A stretch of 64,000 nt of DNA from Bradyrhizobium sp. Ce-3 (GCF_022835695.1 NZ_BQUV01000001.1:864641-928640); one strand, 5' to 3'. Numbered from the stretch's first letter, positions 43,400 to 52,550 are shown. Notes: generated by a model from the letters alone, not told the origin. Made by a program: numbers and translations.

Positions 43400-45286
43400 T
43401 TACAATCTGGTCGAGTGACCATCGTTGAAGATCAGGTATTCGATGTTGCTGATCTCAGTCACCTGGCCGTTGCTGAAATTGACGTCGAAAGAACCGTCCT
43501 TGCCCGCGGCGATGTCGGTCACGTCGGTCGAGGCATGATCCAGGAAGGTCAGGGAGTCCTTGCTGCCCGCGCCGCCGTCGACGGTGTCGCGGCTGGTGGC
43601 GTTGGACAGGTAGAAGTAGTCCTGACCGGAGCCGCCGACCATCGAGGCCGTTCCGGTGGCGGAGCCGACGAACGAGTCAGTGCCGTTGCCGCCGATCAGC
43701 GTCTGCGTGCCCGAACCGGCGACCAGCGTGTCGCTGCCGGAGCCGCCATAGAGCGTGTCGCTGCCCGCACCGCCGTAGAGCGAATCATTGCCGTCCCCGC
43801 CGTCAAGCGCGGTCGCGTGCGACGCATCGCTGCCGGAGTAGAGGATGTCGTTGCCGCTGCCGCCGTACTCGGCAACAGTCCCGGTGCCGCCGACCAGCAG
43901 GTCGTTGCCGGCGCCGCCGTCCAGCGTGTCGGCACCCGCCCCGCCATACAGCGAGTCGTTGCCCGCGCCGCCGTCAAGGATCGTCGCGTGCGACGCATCC
44001 GAGTACGAGTAGAGCGCGTCGTTGCCGCCGCCACCGTGTTCCGCAACTGTCCCGCTACCGCCGACCAAAAGGTCGTTGCCGGCACCACCATCCATCGTGT
44101 CGGCACCCGCACTGCCGTACAGCGAGTCGTTGCCCGTGCCGCCGTCCAGGATCGTGGCGTGCGATGCATCCGAGTGCGAGTAGATCGCATCGTTGCCGCT
44201 GCCGCCATACTCCGCAACGGTCCCGGGCGCGCCGATCAGCAGGTCGTTGCCGGTACCGCCATCCAGCGTGTCGGCCCCGATATCGGCAGGATTATACCCT
44301 GCACCGGCAACCAGCGTGTCGTCGCCTGCGCCGCCATCGAGTAACGTCCCGAACGAAAAACCGGCGCCTGACTTGAGAACGTCGTTGCCGCTGCCACCGT
44401 ACTCCGCAGCAGTGCGGATGCCGCCCTGCATCAGGTCGTCACCGGCGCCGCCATCCAGCGTGTCGGCTTCGCCACTGGCACCCCCCTCCAGCGTGTCGTT
44501 GCCGTCACCGCCCGACAGGAACGAGGCGTACCACGCAAACAGATTCGCGTAGAGCAAATCGTCGCCGGCGCCGCCGTAGATCTGATCGCTGTATGTGCCG
44601 GCCACCAGCGTGTCATTGCCCGCGCCACCGTCGAGAATCTGGTTGCCGAAACCCGCGCTCAACCAGTCGTCGCCGTCTCCACCATACAGGCTATCATTGC
44701 CCCAGCCGCCGAGCAGCTCGTCGTTGCCGCTACCGCCGTAAAGCGCACTGGAAACGCTCGTATCGAACACCGGTCCGCCGGACAGCAGCGTGTCGTCGCC
44801 GCTGCCGCCAAACAGTTGCGCTGTGGTCCCGCCCCAAAGCCAGTCGTTGCCGGCGCCGCCGTCCATCGTTTCGTGACCCACGCCGCCACCGTACACCGTG
44901 TCGTTGCCGGCGCCGGCAAGAACCATCGTCCCGCGGTTGTTGTTGAAGGTGATTTCGTCGTTGCCGGCGCCGGTCGCGATCAGCACCGGGGCTGCACCAT
45001 TCACGGTCAGCGTCACATCGCTGTTGGTAGCCTCGATGATCGCCTTCAGCTTGGGATCAAGCTTGATGGTATTGTTGGCGTTGGTTTCGATCAGGACATT
45101 GGCGTTCGGATCCGGGTTGCTGATCCCGGCACCCACCTCGACCGGGATCGTCGCGCCGTCATCCGGGCTGGTGTAGCCGATCCCCGCGCCGATGAGATAG
45201 TCGAGAATCTGTTGCCGGGTTGCGTGATCGAACGCGGAGCTGAGCGCCGCCTCGAGCTGCGTCTGGTTCAGGTTTTGCGTCACCAT
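43400..45286 (-). CDS. RTX calcium-binding secreted protein 3, 628 aa
   Basis: A non-enzymatic RTX protein. The N-terminal 115 residues (MVTQNLNQTQLEAALSSAFD, then QILDYLIGAGIGYTSPDDG and IKLDPKLKAIIEATNSDVTL) are shared by all three paralogues. Residues about 120-545 are glycine/aspartate nonapeptide repeats (GGAGNDxLxGG type) with SDASHATILDGG-like inserts seen four times. The last 85 residues (ATGTASMVGGSGQDYFYLSN, then SFDVNFSNGQVTEISNIEYL, DGHSTRL) are the probable type I export signal. The RTX repeats bind Ca2+ outside the cell. Its neighbour exporter on the same strand is the natural secretion route. The leader before ATG is like that of the other two, showing gene duplication. Confidence 0.85.
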   Translation of the reverse strand: MVTQNLNQTQLEAALSSAFDHATRQQILDYLIGAGIGYTSPDDGATIPVEVGAGISNPDPNANVLIETNANNTIKLDPKLKAIIEATNSDVTLTVNGAAPVLIATGAGNDEITFNNNRGTMVLAGAGNDTVYGGGVGHETMDGGAGNDWLWGGTTAQLFGGSGDDTLLSGGPVFDTSVSSALYGGSGNDELLGGWGNDSLYGGDGDDWLSAGFGNQILDGGAGNDTLVAGTYSDQIYGGAGDDLLYANLFAWYASFLSGGDGNDTLEGGASGEADTLDGGAGDDLMQGGIRTAAEYGGSGNDVLKSGAGFSFGTLLDGGAGDDTLVAGAGYNPADIGADTLDGGTGNDLLIGAPGTVAEYGGSGNDAIYSHSDASHATILDGGTGNDSLYGSAGADTMDGGAGNDLLVGGSGTVAEHGGGGNDALYSYSDASHATILDGGAGNDSLYGGAGADTLDGGAGNDLLVGGTGTVAEYGGSGNDILYSGSDASHATALDGGDGNDSLYGGAGSDTLYGGSGSDTLVAGSGTQTLIGGNGTDSFVGSATGTASMVGGSGQDYFYLSNATSRDTVDGGAGSKDSLTFLDHASTDVTDIAAGKDGSFDVNFSNGQVTEISNIEYLIFNDGHSTRL

Positions 45287-45300
45287 CGATGTCGCCTCTG

Positions 45301-45312
45301 AGTGCAGACCTG
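45301..45312. repeat. Single AGTGCAGACCTG unit after the second RTX gene
   Basis: The 12-mer AGTGCAGACCTG recurs in the four-unit tandem block at 47399-47463. Here it is 25 bases beyond the stop of RTX 2. It marks the same duplicated 3' flank. Confidence 0.45.
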
Positions 45313-45336
45313 AGATCTTGGTTCGGGTTTGGGGTC

Positions 45337-47223
45337 TTACAGCCTGATCGACTGACCATCGTTGAAGATCAGGTATTCGATGTTGCTGATCTGGGTCACC
45401 TGGCCATTGCTGAAGTTGATGTCCAGAGAGCCGTTGTCCTTGCCCGGGGTGATGCCGGTCAGGTCGGCCAGGGCGTGATCCAGGAAGGTCAGCGAGTCCT
45501 TGTCGCCGCCACGGCCGTCGATCTTGTCACGGCTGATGGCATCGGACAGGTAGAAGTAATCCTGACCGGAGCCGCCAACCATCGTGGCCGTACCCTTGGC
45601 GGAGCCGACGAACGTCGTCCCGTCATTGCCGTCGGCGACCAGCCACTGGTGGCCCGAACCGGCGATCAGCGTATCGTTGCCGGCGCCGCCATACAGCGAG
45701 TCGTTGCGGGCGCTGCCATAGAGCACGTCGTTGCCGTCATCGCCAGAAAGCACGGTCGCGCTCAACGCATCGCTGCCCGCGTAGAGCACGTCGTCGCCGC
45801 TGCCGCCCTGCTCGGAATAGGTCCCCGTGCCGCCAATCAGCGTGTCGTTGCCGGTGCCGCCAATCAGCGTGTCGCTGTAGTGGCCGGGGCCGCCGGAGAG
45901 CGACGAGCCATAGAGCACGTCGTTGCCGTCACCGCCATCAAGCATGGTCCCGTGAAACGCATCGCTGCCGGAGTAGAGCACGTCGTCGCCGGCGCCGCCG
46001 TCCAATGTATCGCTACCAGCGCCGCCAACCAGCAGATCGTTGCCGGCGCCGCCATACAGCGTGTCGTTGCCGGCGCCGCCATAGAGCGAGTCGTTGCCGT
46101 CATCGCCAGAGAGGATCGAGCCGTGCCCCGTACCGCTGCCCGAGTAGAGCACGTCGTTGTCGCTGCCGCCGTACTCGGCAACGGTCTCGTCGCCGCCAAC
46201 CAGCAGGTCGTTGCCGGCGTCGCCATACAGCGTTTCGGTACCAGCAAAGACACCACCAACCAGCGTGTCGTCGCCCGCACCGCCGTCGAGCACGACCTCC
46301 AACACGTCACGCGAGCCTGAATAGAGAATGTCGTTCCCGCTGCCACCGTACTCCGCAACAGTGCCGGAGCTGCCAACCAGCACGTCGTTGCCGTCGCCGC
46401 CATCCATTGTGTTGGCAGCGGCACTCGCAGCGCCATACAGCGTGTCGTTGCCGTCGCCGCCCGACAGCAGCATCATCAAGCCTGGAAGCAGTTGCACACC
46501 CGCGTAGAGCACGTCATCGCCGGCGCCGCCGTAGAGCTCTTCGCCGAAACCGCCGACGCCGAGGAAGTATTGGCCTCCGACGAGGGTGTCATTCCCCGGG
46601 CCGCCGTCGAGAACCTCGTGGTTATAACCCGGCCCCGCGCTCAACCAGTCGTCACCGTCGCCGCCATACAGACTATCGTCGCCCCAACCAGCAATCAGGG
46701 TGTCGTTTCCGGTGCCGCCGTCAAGCGTGCTGCGTTTGCTGTCATACGTGCTGCCCGACACCAGCACGTCGTCGCCGCTACCGCCACATAGTTCGGAAGA
46801 GCCACCACCGAACACGGTGTCGTTGCCAACGCCGGCAAAAACCGTCGTATCACCGATGAAATCCGTACCCGTGCTGCTGACGAACGAGACATAGTCGTTT
46901 CCGGCGCCGGTCGCGACCAGCACCGGGCCGCTGCCGATCACGCTCAGCGTCACGTCGCTGTTGGTGGCTTCGATGATCGCCTTCAGGTTGGCGCCGACGT
47001 GAACAGTATTATTGGCGTTGATCTCGATCAGAACATTGGCGGCCGGATCCGGGCTGCTGATCGCGGCGCCCACCTCGACCGGGATTGTCGCGCCGTCGTC
47101 CGGGCTGGTGTAGCCGATCCCCGCGCTGATCAGATAGTCGAGAATCTGTTGCCGGGTTGCCTGATCGATCGTGGCGCTGAGCGCAGCCATGAGCTGCGTC
47201 TGGTTCAGGCTTTGCGTCACCAT
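45337..47223 (-). CDS. RTX calcium-binding secreted protein 2, 628 aa
   Basis: A paralogue of the genes on both sides, with the same layout: a shared N-terminal domain (MVTQSLNQTQLMAALSATID, LDYLISAGIGYTSPDDG, VGANLKAIIEATNSDVTL), a repeat core (residues about 120-545) and a shared C-terminal export region (FVGSAKGTATMVGGSGQDYF, NFSNGQVTQISNIEYLIFND, GQSIRL). The core is more diverged than in the other two. It includes longer inserts such as GSDAFHGTMLDGGDGNDVLY. No enzymatic motif is seen. A conserved GGGGCTCGATCG leader precedes the ATG at 47223. The gap to RTX 3 is only 50 bases, so they may share a transcript. Confidence 0.85.
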   Translation of the reverse strand: MVTQSLNQTQLMAALSATIDQATRQQILDYLISAGIGYTSPDDGATIPVEVGAAISSPDPAANVLIEINANNTVHVGANLKAIIEATNSDVTLSVIGSGPVLVATGAGNDYVSFVSSTGTDFIGDTTVFAGVGNDTVFGGGSSELCGGSGDDVLVSGSTYDSKRSTLDGGTGNDTLIAGWGDDSLYGGDGDDWLSAGPGYNHEVLDGGPGNDTLVGGQYFLGVGGFGEELYGGAGDDVLYAGVQLLPGLMMLLSGGDGNDTLYGAASAAANTMDGGDGNDVLVGSSGTVAEYGGSGNDILYSGSRDVLEVVLDGGAGDDTLVGGVFAGTETLYGDAGNDLLVGGDETVAEYGGSDNDVLYSGSGTGHGSILSGDDGNDSLYGGAGNDTLYGGAGNDLLVGGAGSDTLDGGAGDDVLYSGSDAFHGTMLDGGDGNDVLYGSSLSGGPGHYSDTLIGGTGNDTLIGGTGTYSEQGGSGDDVLYAGSDALSATVLSGDDGNDVLYGSARNDSLYGGAGNDTLIAGSGHQWLVADGNDGTTFVGSAKGTATMVGGSGQDYFYLSDAISRDKIDGRGGDKDSLTFLDHALADLTGITPGKDNGSLDINFSNGQVTQISNIEYLIFNDGQSIRL

Positions 47224-47356
47224 CGATCGAGCCCCTGCTTCGATGCGCTACATCATCGCCAAGCAAATATTCAAATGATCTCGATGATTCACAATTGGAG
47301 CAGGTTGCAACGCTGCGAGACTATCAGACAGCATTCAAGAACACCACCTGTAATCG

Positions 47357-47395
47357 TAAAAAAGCGCCGCCTCAACCTGGTTGAGGCGGCGCCTT
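47357..47395 (-). terminator. Rho-independent terminator after the first RTX gene
   Basis: GCGCCGCCTCAACC pairs exactly with GGTTGAGGCGGCGC, and on the minus strand a TTTTTTA tail follows. It lies about 70 bases beyond the stop of RTX 1 and suggests that RTX 1 is transcribed separately from RTX 2. Confidence 0.85.
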
Positions 47396-47398
47396 CGC

Positions 47399-47463
47399 TT
47401 AGTGCGGACCTTGTCTAGTGCAGGCCTGGCTCAGTGCAGACCTAGCTTAGTGCAGACCTGGGG
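47399..47463. repeat. Four-unit tandem repeat after the first RTX gene
   Basis: Four imperfect copies of (T)AGTGCRGRCCTDGCT at a 15-17 base period run from 47399 to 47463, ending three bases from the RTX 1 stop. A lone copy lies after RTX 2. It is not coding. It may be slippage-generated or a binding array. Confidence 0.6.
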
Positions 47464-47465
47464 CC

Positions 47466-48737
47466 TTACAGCTTGGTCGAGTGACCATCGTTGAAGATCA
47501 GGTATTCGATGTTGCTGATCTGCGTCACCTGGCCATTGCTGAAGTTGACGTCCAGGGAACCGTCCTTGCCTGCGCTGATGCCCGTCACATCGGTCGAGGC
47601 ATGATCGAGGAAGGTCAGCGAATCCTTGTTGCCGGCGCCGCCGTCGATGGTGTCGCTGCTGTTGGCGTTGTTCAGGTAGAAATAGTCCTGACCATTGCCG
47701 CCGACCATCGAAGCCGTACCGGTCGCAGAGCCGACGAACGAGTCGTTGCCGTTGCCGCCGATCAGCGTCTGCGTGCCCGAGCCGGCGACCAGCGTGTCGC
47801 TGCCAGAGCCGCCATACAGCGTGTCGTTGCCGGCGCCGCCGTAGAGCGAGTCGTTGCCGTTGCCGCCATAGAGCGCGGTGGCGTGCGACGCATCGCTGCC
47901 CGAGTAGAGGATGTCGTTGCCGTTGCCGCCATACTCCGCAACAGTGCCGGTGCCGCCAACCAGCAGGTCGTTGCCGTTGCCGCCATTCAGCGTATCGGCG
48001 CCCGCACCGCCATACAGCGAGTCGTTGCCGGCACCACCGTTCAGGACCGAGCCGTGCGACGCATCCGAGTTCGAATAGAGCGCGTCGTTGCCGGTGCCGC
48101 CGCTGAGCAGATTGTTGCCCGTACCGCCAACCAGCACGTCGTTGCCGCTACCGCCGACCAGGTCGGACGAGGTACCGCCGTAGAGCGTGTCGTCGCCGGA
48201 GCCGCCGAGCAGCGTGTCGGCGCCAGTGCCGACCAGCAGATCGTTGCCAGTGCCGCCGTCCAGCGTGCTGTGACCGGAAGCGTTGTCGATCAGCACGTCG
48301 TTGCCGGCACCGCCGCTGAGCGAGTCGTGACCCGCGCCACCGAAGATCGTGTCATTGCCGGCGCCGGCGAGAACCGTCGTATCACCGGTGTTGTTGATGA
48401 AGACCTGATCGTTGCCGGAGCCGGTCGCGACCAGCACCGGGGTGCTGCCGTTGACCGACAGCGTCACGTCGCTGTTGGTGGCTTCGATGATCGCCTTCAG
48501 GTTGGCGTCAGTGTTAACAGTGTTATTGGCGTTGGTTTCGATGAGAACATTGGCAGACGGATCCGGGTTGGAAATGCCGGCACCCACCTGCACCGGAATC
48601 TCCGTTCCGTCATCCGGGCTAGTGTATCCGACCCCTGCGTTGATCAGATAGTCAAGAATCTGTTGCTGGGTCGCGTGATCGATCGTTCCGTTGATCGCGT
48701 GTTTGAGGTCGGTTTGGTCTAGATTGTAAGTCGCCAT
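47466..48737 (-). CDS. RTX calcium-binding secreted protein 1, 423 aa
   Basis: The shortest of three paralogues. The N-terminal 115 residues (MATYNLDQTDLKHAINGTID, LDYLINAGVGYTSPDDG, NTDANLKAIIEATNSDVTL) are highly similar to those of RTX 2 and 3. Residues about 120-335 have RTX nonapeptides, for example GGAGHDSLSGGAGNDVL. The C-terminal 85 residues (ATGTASMVGGNGQDYFYLNN, SLDVNFSNGQVTQISNIEYL, DGHSTKL) match RTX 3 even more closely, at near-identical DNA level. No enzyme domain is seen. A GGGGCTACATCG leader precedes the ATG at 48737. It has its own AT-rich upstream region and its own terminator. Confidence 0.85.
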   Translation of the reverse strand: MATYNLDQTDLKHAINGTIDHATQQQILDYLINAGVGYTSPDDGTEIPVQVGAGISNPDPSANVLIETNANNTVNTDANLKAIIEATNSDVTLSVNGSTPVLVATGSGNDQVFINNTGDTTVLAGAGNDTIFGGAGHDSLSGGAGNDVLIDNASGHSTLDGGTGNDLLVGTGADTLLGGSGDDTLYGGTSSDLVGGSGNDVLVGGTGNNLLSGGTGNDALYSNSDASHGSVLNGGAGNDSLYGGAGADTLNGGNGNDLLVGGTGTVAEYGGNGNDILYSGSDASHATALYGGNGNDSLYGGAGNDTLYGGSGSDTLVAGSGTQTLIGGNGNDSFVGSATGTASMVGGNGQDYFYLNNANSSDTIDGGAGNKDSLTFLDHASTDVTGISAGKDGSLDVNFSNGQVTQISNIEYLIFNDGHSTKL

Positions 48738-49407
48738 CGATGTAGCCCCTGCTTGGGATACGAGGATTCAAGCCGCTCGCCCACACGTAAACTGTTGATT
48801 CACAACTGGTTTGTTGCGACGCAGCTCAAATGTGGACACACGTTACGAACTTGTTAAGTCCATTGTTAAGAGCGCAATGCCGAAGTGTCAATCAGCAATG
48901 TGCCATTAACGTCTGGTTCCACGTGATTTATGTGAGACTTAGCGGGATTTTGGATACCGGCTAACATTCAGCGCAGGCAATTCACAAATGTTAGCCGCGG
49001 CGCAAAAAACGGTAGTGATTATACGGGGTTTCGCCGGGTCCCCCGATCGCGTCAGAGCGCCGAATTTCGCAGCGGTTGCGCGCGCTTCGACGCGATTTTC
49101 TGATCTGAGAAAATATTTCTGTGCCGTCAGGGCGCTTTTCCAAAAAAGCGTCAAACTTCGCAACCGGCCGGCAGCCCGGCCGGTGTTATGACAGGTTCTG
49201 GTTGCAGAGGACGGGGCCCAGGCGCGCGAAAATGGGGAATCAAACGCAGAATCAGGTCAATCCGGCCGCCCCCCGGCCGGCCTGGCCTGGCGCCGGATCG
49301 GATGACGATATAACAAATTAACATCAGATTTGCCGCGATTTGTTAGTGGCGAGGCTGCGGCAGCGCGGGACGGAACGCGATCACAGGCAAGCGTCGCTCC
49401 GCGGTGA
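48738..49407. other. Intergenic region, RTX promoter, no gene
   Basis: These 670 bases are AT-rich near 48780-48960, with two TGTTAA copies (48852 and about 48864) and CATTAACG near 48903 upstream of RTX 1. TTAACA at 49318 lies toward the GT4 gene. CAACCGGCCGGCAGCCCGGC near 49161 begins a GC-rich hairpin. No protein-like frame was found. Confidence 0.45.
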
Positions 49408-50562
49408 TCATCCGCCAGCCGCCCGCGCGTAGACCGCCTCGAGCAGCCGGAGGTTCTCATCCGGCGCATAGCGTTCGAGATAAGCGGCCCGTGCGGCCCG
49501 TCCCCACGCTGCGGCGAGGTCTGCGGCCCCCAGAACCTCGGCGATCCGGTCTCGCAGCGCGGCCGCATCGCCCGGTGCTACCAGCGCCCCGGTCTTGCCG
49601 GCGGTCACCACCTCGGCAAGTCCGCCGATCTGGGACGCGATCACCGGGGTGGCCTGCGCGAAGGCTTCGACCACGACCATCGGAAATCCCTCGTACCAGA
49701 GCGACGGCACGACCAGCGCCCGGGCATTCGCCATTTCCCGCAGCACCTCCGCGCGCGAGAGCGCGCCAAGGAAGGTCACATTGCCGGGCGCCCGGGCCTC
49801 GAGCGCGGCGCGCTCCGGCCCCTCGCCCGCGATCCGCAACGGCATGCCGGTCCCGGCAACCGCCTCGAGCAGCACGCCGACGCCCTTCTCGCGGCTCAGC
49901 CGGCCGACGTAAAGCAGCCCGGCACGTGGCGTCGCCGGATCGGGCGCCCCCGGATCGGTCATGAAGTTCGGCTTCACGTCGATCCGGCCTGCGTCGAAGC
50001 CGGCCTGCGCGAACAGGGTCTTGGCAAATTGCGTCAGCGCGATCAGGCGCAAACCGGGACGGGTCCAGGTGCCGCGGCGCTGGTGCTGCGCGATCATGTA
50101 GGCCGAGGCCATCGAGCCCGGAAGCGATCCGCGGTAGCAGCGGTGCACGACGCCCCAGAGATGGCCGCGGTCCAGGCACTGGTGGCAGATGCGGCCGTCG
50201 CGCAGCAGCATGCCGCCGGTGCAGATGGTGCGATAATTGTGCAGCGTCGCCACCGCGGGCACGCGCTTCTGGCGGCACAGATCGAACACCGCGGGCGACA
50301 GCAGCGGGAAGAAATTGTGGACGTGCACGACATCGGGACGAAAGCGGTCGATCGCATCCGCCATGACCCGCCTGCCCTCCGCATTGTCGGCGATCGACAG
50401 CGTGGTCGCGATCCGCGCGGCGAACGAATTGATCGCCTCGTTGCTGACCGTGAGAGTTTCCACGCAGTGTCCCGCGCCGCGCAGCAGGTCGACCTCGGCT
50501 TCGAACACGACGTCCTCGCCGCCGCGTCCCTGATAGCGGTTGTGCGCGACCAGAATCCTCAT
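49408..50562 (-). CDS. Glycosyltransferase family 4, 384 aa
   Basis: A retaining GT-B enzyme of the cytoplasm. ATG at 50562 overlaps the heparinase stop by four bases (ATGA). The N-terminal domain begins MRILVAHNRYQGRGGEDVVF. The Gly-rich YQGRGGED and VDLLRGAGH follow, then VVHVHNFFPLLSP and ATLHNYRTICTGG. The C-terminal donor domain has LLYVGRLSREKGVGVLL, IAGEGPER and WYEGFPMVVVEAFAQATPVI with the E-x7-E pair. Several Cys (CHQCLDRGHLWG) form a possible metal-binding feature. It is the last gene of the bi-domain/heparinase operon. Confidence 0.88.
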   Translation of the reverse strand: MRILVAHNRYQGRGGEDVVFEAEVDLLRGAGHCVETLTVSNEAINSFAARIATTLSIADNAEGRRVMADAIDRFRPDVVHVHNFFPLLSPAVFDLCRQKRVPAVATLHNYRTICTGGMLLRDGRICHQCLDRGHLWGVVHRCYRGSLPGSMASAYMIAQHQRRGTWTRPGLRLIALTQFAKTLFAQAGFDAGRIDVKPNFMTDPGAPDPATPRAGLLYVGRLSREKGVGVLLEAVAGTGMPLRIAGEGPERAALEARAPGNVTFLGALSRAEVLREMANARALVVPSLWYEGFPMVVVEAFAQATPVIASQIGGLAEVVTAGKTGALVAPGDAAALRDRIAEVLGAADLAAAWGRAARAAYLERYAPDENLRLLEAVYARAAGG

Positions 50563-52550
50563 GACCGGCGCGCCGGGTCCGAGAACCAGCGCAGCTCCGT
50601 CACCAGACTTTGGCCGGCGGCGAGCGTGCCGGAGCCGATCAGCGTCGTTGCCGGCAGCTTGAGATCGAACGACGGCGAATACCAGCCGGCCGGCATGGTC
50701 TCGTCACCGCGGTACGACATCCAGTCGAGCGCGTCCGGCAGATCGAGCTCGCCGCGGCCGCCCGGCCATGCGAGCTGCGCGGTGTGCCCTTCGAGCTTGC
50801 ATTCGACATCGGGACCGAGATGCCAGCTGAGGCGCGCCGGCGCCGCGAGTCCTTCACCTCCAAGCACAATATCGGTGACGACGAGCCGCGCCGCCTGGCG
50901 TTGCAATTGCACCGCGCGGCGATGCACGAGACCGGCTTCATCCTGATATCCCGCGTGCTCCGCGACCCAGTTCGCGTCCGCCTCACGATCGTCCAGACCG
51001 CTCGCTGCGATCAGCCGGCTCGGCGCATGCCGCGTCCAGAGGAAAGGCCCGCCCGAGGTCGACTGGTCGCGCCCGAACAGGCAGAGCGTGTTGTGCGCCA
51101 GCGTGGAACGGAAATAGGCGCGCCATCGCGGATCGCCGTGGTAGCAATAGGTGCCGGGGTCAGCCAGGATATCGACGCCGCCGATCCTGCATTCGAGCGA
51201 CAATGCATCCGCATGGGCATGCGCCGCAATGCGGCCGAAGCCGTGCGGGCCATGATCGCAGCGGCACCACACCGCCTTGCCGGCATCGACGAGAAAGGTC
51301 TGCCCGGCCTCGTCAAGCAGATGCGGACGCCGCTGCGGACGCGCGGCAATCGCACGCGCCTTGATGCCGTCGGTCAGAACGAACGTACGCAGATCCGGCT
51401 CCGGCAATGTGGGCCACCATGGCAAATCGCCGAACAGCCGCGCGCCGGTAGCGAGCAGCCCGAGCCAGCGATTGCCGGCGTGATCGTCGAGCAGCAGGCC
51501 GATGCCGTCGTCGCCATCGCCCTGCCGCGGCGGATGGGCGCGATCATCCAGCATCGCGGCAATGACGTCGTTCATGCGGCACATCGTGGTCCAGACCGCA
51601 TCGTCAAGCGGATGCCCCGATGCCTCGCCCTGCACCGCGGCCGCGAGCAGGAGCTCGAGGACGAAGCCGTGATAATCGGTTGCGAGCTCGGCGTTGCTGC
51701 CGCAGGCCAGCGTCTGCGCAACGGCTTCGTGCGCGAGCGTGCCGGCGGATTGCTGGCGCCATTGCGCGCTGTCGCGGAAAAAGGGAAACGCACAGGCCGC
51801 GACGAACTGCCCGGCCGCCTCCGCGATGATGTGGTTGTTGGCCGACGAACCACGGCTCGGAAACTGCGACAGCCAGTATTGATGCGCATAGAGCTGGGTC
51901 AGGAACAGCTCGTTGTCCTCGAACAGCGCGGCCGCGCCGGGCCAGTTCTGCATCAGCTGGCGTATCCAGGTCCAGGAAATCAGCCGGACGCCGAGCTCAA
52001 TGCCGCTGATCCAGTGCGGGCCGCGCGGAAATGGATTTTCGCGCCACCAGCTTGTGAGGTGCTCGGCCACGCGCCTCGCGTAGCGCTCGTCCGAAGTCAG
52101 GTAGTACGCGGCCGCGAGCACCGTGAGATGGTGGTGACGCGACGGCTCCCAGATGTATTTGATGTTTCCGACCGCGGCCTCGTCGCGATACGGCACCGCA
52201 AACGCGTAGATATCGGCGGGCGCCCGCTTGCCGCTCCTGATATCGACGAACCAGTCCGGCCGCTCGCCCAGGGCGCCATGATCTCCGGCAAAGATCCGCC
52301 AATGCCCGGCAAGGATCTGATCCGCGCTCCGGATCACCCGCTCGGCGGCTTGTCGAGGCGCGTCGGCCGGCGAACGCAGCGGCTTCAGGCGCGGCTGACG
52401 CGGGCCTGGAGCGAGGCCGGCCGCAGCGTGTCGTGCGATATCGGGCGGCGTGATGCGCCAGAGCAGGCGCAGCAGCTGGTCGTTCACCCGTCCGGCAAGC
52501 TCGGACGGCTCCATGCGCCGCAGCCTGCGCAGATACCAGGCCGGATTCAT
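50559..52550 (-). CDS. Heparinase II/III family protein, 663 aa
   Basis: The start is ATG at 52550 (MNPAWYLRRLRRMEPSELAG); the longer open frame to 52997 is antisense-like and rejected. The N-terminal 340 residues form an alpha/alpha toroid (WEPSRHHHLTVLAAAYYLTS, HWISGIELGVRLISWTWIRQ, SSANNHIIAEAAGQFVAACA). The C-terminal beta-sandwich has GRIAAHAHADALSLECRIGG and DILADPGTYCYHGDPRWRAY, the hallmark heparinase region with a conserved Tyr and His. No signal peptide is seen. In biosynthetic clusters such proteins often lie with GT4 and bi-domain oxidoreductase genes, and their true role (lyase or assembly) is not established. It is coupled by ATGA to both neighbours. Confidence 0.85.
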   Translation of the reverse strand: MNPAWYLRRLRRMEPSELAGRVNDQLLRLLWRITPPDIARHAAAGLAPGPRQPRLKPLRSPADAPRQAAERVIRSADQILAGHWRIFAGDHGALGERPDWFVDIRSGKRAPADIYAFAVPYRDEAAVGNIKYIWEPSRHHHLTVLAAAYYLTSDERYARRVAEHLTSWWRENPFPRGPHWISGIELGVRLISWTWIRQLMQNWPGAAALFEDNELFLTQLYAHQYWLSQFPSRGSSANNHIIAEAAGQFVAACAFPFFRDSAQWRQQSAGTLAHEAVAQTLACGSNAELATDYHGFVLELLLAAAVQGEASGHPLDDAVWTTMCRMNDVIAAMLDDRAHPPRQGDGDDGIGLLLDDHAGNRWLGLLATGARLFGDLPWWPTLPEPDLRTFVLTDGIKARAIAARPQRRPHLLDEAGQTFLVDAGKAVWCRCDHGPHGFGRIAAHAHADALSLECRIGGVDILADPGTYCYHGDPRWRAYFRSTLAHNTLCLFGRDQSTSGGPFLWTRHAPSRLIAASGLDDREADANWVAEHAGYQDEAGLVHRRAVQLQRQAARLVVTDIVLGGEGLAAPARLSWHLGPDVECKLEGHTAQLAWPGGRGELDLPDALDWMSYRGDETMPAGWYSPSFDLKLPATTLIGSGTLAAGQSLVTELRWFSDPARRS

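Noticed and set aside
43415-48722. Long plus-strand open frames antisense to the RTX genes, including one from 47481 to 48722 covering almost all of RTX 1
   Set aside because: They arise from the regular GGxGxDxx codon pattern read on the other strand. They repeat along the array, give Val/Ala/Arg-rich peptides, and lack ribosome binding sites.
43400-48737. The repetitive DNA of the RTX genes as a CRISPR or satellite array
   Set aside because: Units are 27-base imperfect codon repeats inside open frames coding for calcium-binding nonapeptides. There are no spacers, leader or cas genes.
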